This document shows positions 1 through 12,241 of a stretch of DNA of 64,000 nucleotides, piece by piece. The stretch is from positions 80,256 to 144,255 of the forward strand of contig NZ_KQ949102.1 in NCBI RefSeq assembly GCF_001514305.1. The letters are read 5' to 3'. The notes under the pieces are model-generated. The model saw nothing but the letters and a program-made list of their open reading frames with translations, ran no database searches and was not told the DNA's origin. Position numbers and translations under genes: made by a program. Numbering within the stretch: the stretch's first letter is position 1; the number at the start of each line of letters is the position of its first letter. Source of the stretch: Streptomyces dysideae. Its GTDB lineage: Bacteria; Actinomycetota; Actinomycetes; Streptomycetales; Streptomycetaceae.

Positions 1-1199
1 CCGGGCGCCGCGATCCAGCGGTCGTCCGGAATGATCTCCAGCTCTTCACGGAAACCGGGGATCGGCCCGGCCGGGGTGGGGCCGCCCGAACGCTCGTACG
101 TGGCACGGCGGTTGCGTTTGCGCTCCAGGCCCAGGTTGAGGCCGGCCAGCTCCACGGGGCTGTGGGTGAGCAGCTCGCTCGCCCGGCCCTCGGCGACCGC
201 CCGCGCGCCGACCTCGGTGCGGATGAAGACCCGGCCGTGCTTCAGGTCCCGGCCGCCCTCGACGCTCGCGGAGAAGATGTTCGGGTCGCCGTCACTGACG
301 CTGACGTCGGCGAGGCCGGACATCCAGTCGCCGCAGGACAGACATCGGTAGGTCTTGTTGGCGGCAAAGTCCCGTACGGCCTGCCAGAACGCCACCCGGT
401 GCTCGGCCCCGTCGGCGGTGCGGACACTGATGTCGCCCGGGTAGTCGCCCTCGCGGTAGCGCAGCCGGACCACCGACTCCAGCGGCACCTGGGCACGCTC
501 GCGGATCACCGCCGCCGTGCCCTCCGGCCGGGTGCTGGAGGAACAGGCGGGCTCGATCGCCAGCACCACCCGCTCCCGGGCCCAGCGGCCGGCCGGGGTG
601 TCCATCGCCTGCAGCTTGCGCAGCGCCTGGATGTGGCAGGCCACGCCGGTCATGGCGACCCGGGCCTCCGGCTCGTCGAGCATGACCCGGCGCAACACGC
701 CGAGATAGGGAGCCAGTTGGTACGTCGACTGGGCGGTCTCGGTCAGCCGTGCCAGATCCCTGATCAGCGCGGGTGCCGCCCGCCACGGCTCGTCCGCGTC
801 GCGCCCCATGGAGAGCACCACGTCCACGTCGAGTGCCGTCAGCGCCGTCTGCAGCAGCGCGGTCAGGGTGCCGCCGCTCGCGGACGCCTCGAAGACGGCC
901 GGGTCGAGCGAGTGGCCCGCGACGACCTCGGTGAAGATGCCGGTCCAGCGTTCCTCGGGGGTCCGGGTGCGCCCGAACAGCCGCAGCTCCGCGTCGGGAG
1001 TCGCCGGGTCGCTGCCGGGGCAGACATCGAGGCAGTCACCGCAGGTACCGCAGTCGGTCTCGGTCCAGGAGGCGACGGTGAGGACCGGGTCGAGCCCGTC
1101 GAACCCGATCACCCCTGGCGGACAGGCCAGTTCACAGGCCCCGCACGCGGTGCACAGGCCCTGTTCGAGTACGTCCTTGGCGAGCTGTCGGTACGTCAT
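1..1199 (-). CDS. FrhB/HCAR-family iron-sulfur flavoprotein reductase, 3' end outside window
   Basis: The frame starts at the ATG at 1199-1197 and stays open to the window edge, so at least 399 residues are encoded and the C-terminus is missing. Near the N-terminus are two ferredoxin-like clusters, CTACGACELACP and CGTCGDCLDVCPG, which predict two [4Fe-4S] centres. They are followed by the FrhB N- and C-terminal domains. The family includes the F420-hydrogenase beta subunit and 7-hydroxymethyl chlorophyll a reductase. Members are soluble and pass electrons from ferredoxin or F420 through iron-sulfur and flavin to an organic substrate. The ATG overlaps the stop of the aminotransferase gene by 4 bp (ATGA), so it is the third gene of a leftward operon. 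A reductive step on the product of the two upstream enzymes is inferred. The substrate cannot be read from the sequence. Confidence 0.85.
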   Translation of the reverse strand, partial: MTYRQLAKDVLEQGLCTACGACELACPPGVIGFDGLDPVLTVASWTETDCGTCGDCLDVCPGSDPATPDAELRLFGRTRTPEERWTGIFTEVVAGHSLDPAVFEASASGGTLTALLQTALTALDVDVVLSMGRDADEPWRAAPALIRDLARLTETAQSTYQLAPYLGVLRRVMLDEPEARVAMTGVACHIQALRKLQAMDTPAGRWARERVVLAIEPACSSSTRPEGTAAVIRERAQVPLESVVRLRYREGDYPGDISVRTADGAEHRVAFWQAVRDFAANKTYRCLSCGDWMSGLADVSVSDGDPNIFSASVEGGRDLKHGRVFIRTEVGARAVAEGRASELLTHSPVELAGLNLGLERKRNRRATYERSGGPTPAGPIPGFREELEIIPDDRWIAAP

Positions 1200-2461
1200 G
1201 CCGGCTCCCCCCGCCCGGCGGCGTCGAGCGCGGCGGCCAGCCCGTCCGCCAGATACCGGTAGTCGTCCTCGGTCAGAAGTGCGGGCGGCACGATCTTCAC
1301 GGTCGCCCCCTCCGGGCCGCCGCCGAACAGCAGCAGCCGGCCGCGCAGGGCGGCACTGGTCACGGCCCGCGCCAGCGCGGGGTCGGGCGCCGAGTCCCGT
1401 ACGCAGTCGAAGGCGGCCAGCGCGCCGACGGTGCGGATGGACGCCATCCACGGGTGGCGCAAGGACAGCGCCGCCAGGTCGTCGGCGAGCCGGGCACCGA
1501 GCGCCCGCGCCCTGGCCGGCAGGTCCTCGGCCTCGAGGGTCTCCAGTACGGCGGCCGCGGCCGCGCAGGACACCGGTTGCCCCGAGAAGGTGGACGTCTG
1601 CACGCCGGGCGGCAGCGCGTCGACGATCTCCCGCTCGCCCACGACCGCGGCGACCGGGAAGCCGTTGCCCAGCGTCTTGCCGACCAGCGTAAGATCGGGC
1701 CGCTCGGCCATCAGCTCGGCCGTGAACAGCCGTCCGGCCCGGCCGAGCCCGGTGTAGATCTCGTCCAGCACGAGCAGCGCGCCGCGGGCGTGCGCCTGCC
1801 GGGCTATCTCGTCGAGCACCGCGGGCGCCACGGCCAGCACCCCCTCGGTCACCTGGACGGGTTCCAGCACTACGGCCGCCGTACCGCCCCGTGCGTCCGA
1901 GGCGTCGAGCGCGGCCGTCAGCGAGGCGCGCAAGCGCTCGTCGTCGTCCGGGCGCGGGTGGCGCGGGTCGGGGAGTTCGACGGTGCCGACCTCGCCGTCC
2001 GGCAGCGCGCTGTACGGCTTGAACTCCGGGCGCCAGGTAAGGGCCAGCGCCCCGGCGGTCTTGCCGTGGTACCCGTGCCGGAAGGCGACCACGCCGCGGT
2101 GGCCGGTGGCCGCGCGGGCGATCTTCAGCGCGGACTCCACCGCCTCGGCGCCGGTCGCGGTGGGCAGCACCGCGGGGTCCCGGTACGGGCTGAGCCGCGC
2201 CAGCCGCGCCGTCATCCGCCGGCGGGCGTCGGAGCCGAGCTTGCAGCCGGTCGCCGTGAGTCGGCCCAGCTGCGCCACGGCCGCCGCCGTGACGGCGGGG
2301 TGCTGGTGGCCCAGGGTCACCGCGCCACTGCCCGCGGTCCCGTCGAACCAGGCGGTGCCGTCCTCGGCGTACAGCCACGGCCCGGCGCCCTGGACGAACT
2401 CCGGTCCCAGCACGGTGCCGGTGGAGCGGGCCTCGGGCGAGGCGGCCTTCACTTCGGTCAT
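1196..2461 (-). CDS. PLP-dependent class III aminotransferase
   Basis: A 421-residue protein of normal length for the acetylornithine/diaminobutyrate/omega-aminotransferase family (fold type I, cytosolic). It has the glycine-rich cofactor segment (PTATGAEAVESALKIAR), the Asp that contacts the PLP pyridine nitrogen in LLVLDEIYTGLGR, and the Schiff-base lysine in VGKTLGNGFPVAAVVG. The expected reaction is transfer of an amino group to a ketone or aldehyde. Both ends overlap neighbours by 4 bp (ATGA), with the EPSP-synthase-like gene upstream and the FrhB-like gene downstream, so the three are almost certainly translated together. In this setting it probably aminates a cluster intermediate rather than serving arginine or ectoine synthesis. 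The substrate is unknown. Confidence 0.9.
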   Translation of the reverse strand: MTEVKAASPEARSTGTVLGPEFVQGAGPWLYAEDGTAWFDGTAGSGAVTLGHQHPAVTAAAVAQLGRLTATGCKLGSDARRRMTARLARLSPYRDPAVLPTATGAEAVESALKIARAATGHRGVVAFRHGYHGKTAGALALTWRPEFKPYSALPDGEVGTVELPDPRHPRPDDDERLRASLTAALDASDARGGTAAVVLEPVQVTEGVLAVAPAVLDEIARQAHARGALLVLDEIYTGLGRAGRLFTAELMAERPDLTLVGKTLGNGFPVAAVVGEREIVDALPPGVQTSTFSGQPVSCAAAAAVLETLEAEDLPARARALGARLADDLAALSLRHPWMASIRTVGALAAFDCVRDSAPDPALARAVTSAALRGRLLLFGGGPEGATVKIVPPALLTEDDYRYLADGLAAALDAAGRGEPA

Positions 2462-3876
2462 GAGGTGGTGTCCTCGCAGATCCTGGCGCCGACGGCACGC
2501 TGCACGTCGGCGAAGTCCGGAAAAGAGGTTCGATGGCAGGCGCCGCCGGAGACGGTCGTGCGGCCGGGCAGGCTCACCGCGAGCGTGGCGGCGGCCATGG
2601 CGATCCGGTGGTCCTCGAAGGCGGGCACCTCACCGGTGCGCAGCGGTGCGCCGCCGCGGATCAGCAGTCCGTCGTCGACCGCCGCCACATCGGCGCCGAA
2701 GGCATCGAGCATCCCGGCGGTGGTGGCGATCCGGTCGGTCTCCTTGAACCGCAGCTCCTCGGCGCAGCCGATCCACGACTCGCCGGGCAGGGTGGCCGCG
2801 ACCGCCGCGAGCAGCGGCACCTCGTCGATCAGGGCGTGCAGCACGGCGGGCTGGTCGACCCGTACGCGCCGGACGCGCCCGAGCCCACCGCGGGCCACCA
2901 GGGTGCCGACCGGCTCACCCCCGGTGGTGGTGCCGCGCCCCTCGTAGGAGATGTCCGCGCCGGCGGTCCGCAGCACGTCGAAGAAGCCCAGCCGGGTCGG
3001 GTTGAGGCAGACGTCCGGGACACGCAGCTCACCGCCGTGGCCCCACAGAAGGTGGGCGGCGACCGGGTACGCGGCCAGCGACGGGTCCGTGGGCACGTCG
3101 ACCACGGGCGGTACGACGCAGTCGCCGCCCTGGTGGGCGACCTCGCCGTCGGACTCGGTCAGCCGTGCCCCGAACGCGGCCAGCATCCGCTCGGTGTGGT
3201 CGCGGGAGCGCACCGGATGGCGCAGCGCCACCGGCAGCCCGGCCGCCACCGCCGCCAGCAGCACCCCCGAGCGGGCCTGGGCGCTGCCCACGGCGAGATC
3301 CACCCTCCCGGGGCGGTGGACGGACCCGGCGACCAGCACCGGCAGCCGGCCCGGCTCGCCCAGGTATTCGATGTCCGCGCCGAGCACGCGCAGCGGGTCC
3401 ACCAGCCAGTCCATCGGCCGGTGCCGCAGCACCTCGTCGCCGTCGACCACGGCCCGCAACCCGGTGCCCGCGAGGATGCCCAGCAGCAGCCGGGCGGCGG
3501 CACTGGAGCCCTCCGTCTGGAGGTAAGGGGCGTCCTCGGGCCAGGCGACGACACCGGAGTGCGGCCGCACCGGCTGGGGTACGGGGGCGGCGCCACGGCG
3601 TACGACGAGGGTGTCGCCGCTGACGTCGACCGCCACGCCGAGCGCCCGCATCGCCGGGAGCAGGGCGCGGACCGCGCCGCCGAGGTTGGCCCGGCGCACG
3701 GTGAGCAGCTCGGGGGCGCCGGGCAACAGGGCGGCGAGCAGGGCCCGGTGGCTGACCGACTTGTCCCCGGCTACGGTGACGGTGAGCGGGTCGCTTACGC
3801 CCGCGGTCCGGCCGCCGTCCACCGTGAGGTCCGCCGATGAGGTCATCGGCATGGCGAATTGCTGAACCTCGGGCAC
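2458..3876 (-). CDS. EPSP-synthase-like (AroA-fold) protein with altered PEP loop
   Basis: A 472-residue protein if the GTG at 3876 is used. That GTG has a GAGGAG ribosome site 6 bases upstream, while the frame further upstream looks non-coding. Conserved EPSP synthase features are GDKSVSHRALLAALLPG (Lys/Ser/Arg), RDHTERMLAAFGA, CLNPTRLG, the catalytic Asp in LIDEVP, EELRFKETDRI and EDHRIAMA. The usual PEP-binding GNAGTxxR loop reads EGSSAAAR, and the usual SAQVKS reads SAQARS. Family knowledge: AroA joins PEP to shikimate-3-phosphate, and secondary-metabolism relatives occur in cyclohexanecarboxylate starter-unit clusters, where an elimination chemistry is proposed. As first gene of the operon with an aminotransferase and an FrhB protein, it probably makes or modifies a shikimate-type carbocycle. 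It is unlikely to be the housekeeping AroA, given the altered loop and its location. Confidence 0.85.
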   Translation of the reverse strand: MPEVQQFAMPMTSSADLTVDGGRTAGVSDPLTVTVAGDKSVSHRALLAALLPGAPELLTVRRANLGGAVRALLPAMRALGVAVDVSGDTLVVRRGAAPVPQPVRPHSGVVAWPEDAPYLQTEGSSAAARLLLGILAGTGLRAVVDGDEVLRHRPMDWLVDPLRVLGADIEYLGEPGRLPVLVAGSVHRPGRVDLAVGSAQARSGVLLAAVAAGLPVALRHPVRSRDHTERMLAAFGARLTESDGEVAHQGGDCVVPPVVDVPTDPSLAAYPVAAHLLWGHGGELRVPDVCLNPTRLGFFDVLRTAGADISYEGRGTTTGGEPVGTLVARGGLGRVRRVRVDQPAVLHALIDEVPLLAAVAATLPGESWIGCAEELRFKETDRIATTAGMLDAFGADVAAVDDGLLIRGGAPLRTGEVPAFEDHRIAMAAATLAVSLPGRTTVSGGACHRTSFPDFADVQRAVGARICEDTTS

Positions 3877-4244
3877 TGGGCACTCCTCTTTCCCGGTGGT
3901 CGGGGCCGCCGGGAGGCAGTTGGTGGAACGGCAACGCTGTGACGGGGCGTCGGGCGCGGTGGCGCTGGAGCCCGGCGGGGTGGAGATATGAGAAGCGGCC
4001 GTGCGGGCGGAGCGTCGTTGCTGCCGCCGGTCATCGCGCCTCAGGGGCCGGGGGTCGGCCGGGCCGTGTTCACGCTGCCACGCCGCGACGGCCCGGGACA
4101 TGGGGTTCCTGTGGCCACCCCATGTCGTGGCCCGAACCGGACAGCCTCTGGTTCTCCAGCGTGAAGACGGGTGCAACGTGCATATGTATGAGCGCGCAGT
4201 CAAGTCAGGGAAGCCTGGGGAACCATCGTGGGGGGAGGATTCAG
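3877..4244. promoter_or_regulatory. Divergent intergenic region between the EPSP-synthase-like operon and the regulator
   Basis: These 368 bases separate two divergent transcription units and should hold both promoters. I see no clear palindromic operator. The frame that continues the EPSP-synthase-like gene upstream stays open through here but has non-coding composition. Confidence 0.5.
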
Positions 4245-4940
4245 GTGCGAGACGCCCATGCTCGTGCGCAGGAGCTGTTCCGACACATGATCAGTGACCC
4301 GGACTGGACACCGGAGCGGGCAGGACAGCGATTGGAGCTCTCCGAGATCGACTTCCGGCTGGCCACGCACACGCTGGTGGAGGCCGGTCTGCTCCAGGTG
4401 ACCGCGGGGGAGGGCGGCTTCGCGCCGGTCGCGCCGGAGGCGGCCGTCGCCCGGTTGCTGGCGATGGAGGAGGAGAGCTCCCGCAGCCGCAGCTCCGAGC
4501 TGCGGGAACGGCGCTCGACCCTGTCCACTCTGGCCTCGAACCTGCCCCTGCTGCAGGCGCGCGCCAGCAGCGACACCCGGATCGAGGTGCTGACCGGACA
4601 GGAGCGCATCGCCAAGGCGCTCGACGGCGTGTCGGTCAGCGCGGGCAAGGAGATCCTGAGCATGCACGCCGGATCGCCGCTGCCCGGGGAGGCACTGGAA
4701 GCCAGCCGTGAACGCAACCGCGCGGTGCTCGACCGGGGCGTCGCCATGCGCTCGATCCACCTGGAATCCATGACGCGGATGCCCTACGCCCAGGCCCACC
4801 TCCAGGCCCTGAAGGAATCCGGCTGTCAGGTGCGCATGACGCCGGTCCTGCCGTTCCGGATGATCCTCGTCGACGGTGTGCGTGCCTACGTCTCCCGGCC
4901 CGCCCGGGGCTCGCTGATGACGGCCCTGGACGCCGCATGA
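4245..4940 (+). pseudogene. LuxR-type regulator lacking its DNA-binding domain
   Basis: A 231-residue frame starting at GTG 4245 behind a strong GGGGGAGG site. It resembles Streptomyces regulators that have an N-terminal winged-helix/TrmB-like segment (LSEIDFRLATHTLVEAGLL), a middle sensor-like domain of about 120 residues, and a C-terminal LuxR helix-turn-helix. Here the frame ends right after the middle domain (MTALDAA) and no helix-turn-helix follows in frame. The last part of such a helix-turn-helix is found in another frame just downstream (next entry), so the gene has suffered a deletion with frame change. It sits next to the biosynthetic operons and may once have been the cluster activator. 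A functional truncated protein cannot be excluded but could not bind DNA through the usual domain. Confidence 0.7.
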
Positions 4941-5086
4941 CCACGGTCATCCTCGAGAAGATCGGCGCCCGCAGCCGCTTCGAGGCCGGTGTCCGGGCAG
5001 CGATGCTGTCGCTGATCGAGACGCAGCCCTGCGAGGTGCCCGCGGGGTCCGGAGCGGGTGTCGGTGTGCCGGGGTCGCGGTGCTGA
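4937..5086 (+). pseudogene. Remnant of a LuxR helix-turn-helix tail
   Basis: A 49-codon frame whose ATG overlaps the stop of the preceding regulator by ATGA. It contains EKIGARSRFEAGVRAA, a close match to the final helix of LuxR-type domains in this regulator family (usual form LGARSRFQAGVRAA). The preceding helices that read DNA are absent, so this is the 3' stump of the regulator after an internal deletion. Confidence 0.6.
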
Positions 5087-5229
5087 CCGCTCCCGGCGCT
5101 GGCCGTTGCCGGACAGCGTCGGGCCTGGACTTCGGGGAGTCGGGTGCCGTTGGATTGACGGCGCTGTCCGCGTCCCTCCCCCCCACCGCGTGACCGCCGC
5201 ATGCCCCACCGCCGACGACGAGGGAACCG

Positions 5230-5829
5230 ATGGCCGCTCAGCCCCCCGAAGCACCGCCTGCCATACCCGCCGCGCCTGGCGTGTCCCGCGCACCGCTCGG
5301 CGTCCCACCGCTGACCGACGGGGTCGTCCTGCTCAGGCCGATGCGCCCGGCCGACGCCGCGGCCGTGGCCCGGGCCGGCGACGATCCGGAGGTGGCGCGC
5401 TGGACGCCGTTCCCGGCGCCGTTCACCGAGGCGGACGCCCGGGCCTGGATCGAGGGACAGGAGCGGGCCGGCACGATCGACCTGGTCGTCACCGACCGGG
5501 ACGACGACTCCGAGGTGCTCGGTTGGGTCGGCCTGCACGACGCCGACCTCACGCAGCGCCGGGCCGAACTCGGCATCTGGCTGGCCGCCGCCTCCCGCGG
5601 GCGCGGTGTCGGGCGACGCGCCATCTCCCTGCTCACCGACTGGGGCTTTCGTGAGCTCGGCCTGCTGCGGATCGCGGCGCTGTGCCTGAGCGGCAACACC
5701 GTGGGCCGACGGGCCATGCAGGCGGCCGGGTTCGTCCCCGAGGGCGTGCTGCGCGCCTACGAGGACGTCAAGGGCGTCCGCCACGACACCGCGATCCTCG
5801 GCATGGTCCACCCCGAACTGCGGGACTGA
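5230..5829 (+). CDS. GNAT N-acetyltransferase (RimJ/RimL-like)
   Basis: A 199-residue acetyl-CoA-dependent acyltransferase of the RimJ/RimL (Acetyltransf_3) type. Visible family features are the N-terminal LLRPMRPADAAAVARAG, the acetyl-CoA pyrophosphate loop ASRGRGVGRRAISLL, and the C-terminal NTVGRRAMQAAGFVPEG. The first 25 residues are Pro/Ala rich and may be a disordered extension or mark a later start. It lies between the regulator remnant and a second, convergent GNAT gene of another subfamily. The substrate is unknown. Product modification or self-resistance is possible in a biosynthetic cluster, but nothing in the sequence decides this. Confidence 0.85.
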   Translation: MAAQPPEAPPAIPAAPGVSRAPLGVPPLTDGVVLLRPMRPADAAAVARAGDDPEVARWTPFPAPFTEADARAWIEGQERAGTIDLVVTDRDDDSEVLGWVGLHDADLTQRRAELGIWLAAASRGRGVGRRAISLLTDWGFRELGLLRIAALCLSGNTVGRRAMQAAGFVPEGVLRAYEDVKGVRHDTAILGMVHPELRD

Positions 5830-5848
5830 CTCGACCGACCCCACTGCC

Positions 5849-6364
5849 TCAGATGCGCCGGACGAAGCTGACCCGGTCCAGGCCGGGGCCGTCGTAGTCG
5901 GGCTGGACCGGACGGCCCTCGAACTCGGCCGGCCCCGGTTCCGCGGTGAATCCCATTCGGGTGTGGAATGCGTACGACCCAGAATTCCCGGCGGACGTGA
6001 TGGCCCGCACCACGCTGCGCCCGTGCGCCCTGCTGTATTCGAAGAACCGCTCGTAAAGGAATCGACCGAGACCGCTTCCCTGTTCTTCCGGGGCCACACC
6101 CACGAAATGGATATAGCTTTCCTCGGGCGTCGACTGCGACAGGAATCCGATGAGGAATCCGGTCATGGTGGCGTCCCGCTCGGCGATGAAGCTGCTCGTG
6201 GTGAAGTGCTGAAAGAAAAGGCGAGGCAACAGCAGTGCGCGCTGCACACTCCCCGCGCTGCCCTCGAACTCCCCCCACCAGTGGTCGAGTACACGCAGTA
6301 CCCGCGCCTGGTCGTCGGCGTGCGGCGAACGGATTCGCATGTCCCTGAATTCAATTTCTGACAT
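5849..6364 (-). CDS. GNAT N-acetyltransferase
   Basis: A 171-residue protein read from ATG 6364 (MSEIEFRDMRIRSP). The open frame upstream has non-coding composition. It has a complete GNAT core: the substrate-side segment FIAERDATMTGFLIGFL, beta4 plus the acetyl-CoA loop VGVAPEEQGSGLGRFLYERF, and the C-terminal AGNSGSYAFHTRMGF. It differs from the neighbouring GNAT gene at 5230-5829, with which it converges, so the two are not a duplication. Its start faces the NRPS gene across 164 bases that must contain divergent promoters. N-acetylation of a small amine, such as the cluster product or a precursor, is an inference. Confidence 0.85.
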   Translation of the reverse strand: MSEIEFRDMRIRSPHADDQARVLRVLDHWWGEFEGSAGSVQRALLLPRLFFQHFTTSSFIAERDATMTGFLIGFLSQSTPEESYIHFVGVAPEEQGSGLGRFLYERFFEYSRAHGRSVVRAITSAGNSGSYAFHTRMGFTAEPGPAEFEGRPVQPDYDGPGLDRVSFVRRI

Positions 6365-6528
6365 GAGCCGGATGTTAACACGCAGGCTCACTCCGGCCGA
6401 TCCTCGGGCGGCCCCGGGTGGTTCCGTATGTGGCCGTGTCCGCTGGCGGCCAGTGAAGAGCCCTGTACGAAATCGCCGCCGGGTCGGCAGAATTCCCTTG
6501 TTTTCCTCGACGGTCATGGAGAAGAAAT

Positions 6529-11015
<4,487 letters not shown>

Positions 11016-11019
<4 letters not shown>

Positions 11020-12131
11020 ACCTTCTCAGAGCCGAACGCGCGCTGCTGGAACGCGCCCTGCCCGGATTCGACGACCGACTCGCCGAGTGGGGAGCCGCCG
11101 TCGAGGACGCGGACAGCGGCGTGCTGGAGGCGTTCCGTGCGGCAGGCGGCGGCAATCTCCTCATCCCCGAGGCCATGGGCGGCGCAGGCCTCAGCTGTCG
11201 CGACGGCGTCCTGCTGCAACGAGCCGTCGGCAGCCGGGCGCCCTCGCTCGCCGTGGCGTCGACCATGCACCACTACAAGGTGGCCTGGCTCGCCGACGCC
11301 CTCGGCGCCGAGGCGGCCCCGGTACTCAGGGACATCACCGCCCGGCGCCACCTCGTCGCCTCGTGCGGCGCGGAGGGACAGGTGGGCAGGAACCTGTTCA
11401 CCCCCGGCATCGAGGTGTCCACCGCGCCCGGCGGACTGTTCGTGTCCGGCACCAAGCGCCCCTGCTCGCTGGCCCGTTCCATGGGACTGCTGTCCCTGTC
11501 GGCGACTGCCCCGGCGGGAAGCCTCTACGAAGGCAGGCTGCTGATCCTGATGATCCCCGCGGACGCCCTCGGCGTGCACCGGCAGCCGTTCTGGCGCAAC
11601 CCGGTGCTGCGCGCCACGGAGAGCGACGCCGTCATCCTGGAGGAGGTGTTCGTGCCGGACGCCATGGCCATCAGCCTGGGCGACCCGGCGCTCACCCCGG
11701 AGCCCTTCACCTCGAACCTGCTGTGGTTCCAGATCCTCATCACTGCCTCCTACCTCGGTATCGCCACCGGCCTGGTGGAGCAGCTCTTCGCCGAGAAGCG
11801 GGGCACCGCGGGCGACCGCGCGGCGGCCCTGGCACCGCTGGAGTCGCAGTGCGCGGCGCTGGAGTCGCTCGCCCGCGCGGTGGACGACGGCCACCGCGAC
11901 GAGCACCTCCTCGGCCGCACCCTGCTCGTCCGGTACACGGCGCAGCGGGCCATCGCGGAGGCCACCGACCGCGCACTGGAACTCGGCGGCGGCATCCCGT
12001 TCGTGACCGGCACCCGCAACGTCGACCTGCTGGCCGCCAGCCGCGCGCTGGCCTTCCACCCGCCGTCCGAGATCTCGATGCGCGAACGGCTCGACTCCTG
12101 GCTCGCCGGCGGCCCGCTCACGCTGGCGTGA
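11016..12131 (+). CDS. Acyl-CoA-dehydrogenase-like flavoprotein
   Basis: A 371-residue protein that starts inside the NRPS stop (ATGA). It follows the acyl-CoA dehydrogenase layout: an N-terminal helical domain (LLIPEAMGGAGLS), a middle beta domain, and a C-terminal helical bundle with the flavin/quaternary segment ATDRALELGGGIPFVTGTRNVDLL. In NRPS clusters such proteins commonly oxidise an aminoacyl or acyl group held on a carrier protein, making an alpha,beta-double bond, as in pyrrole or dithiolopyrrolone pathways. Here the likely substrate is a thioester on the NRPS PCP or on the free carrier at 16445. I could not place the catalytic glutamate with certainty, so a hydroxylase-type or inactive member remains possible. 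Confidence 0.85.
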
Positions 12132-12241
12132 CAGCACGCCCCGCCCCCTCCCCATCCGAAAGACAGCCGAACAGCCAGCCCCCTCTCCCTTTCTCGAAGC
12201 CCCATCGACGCGCCACCACGGGCGCAGCGTCAGGAGAACCG

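Noticed and set aside
162..1262. Plus-strand frame at the left edge
   Set aside because: No domain. The minus strand encodes two ferredoxin motifs and an FrhB protein here.
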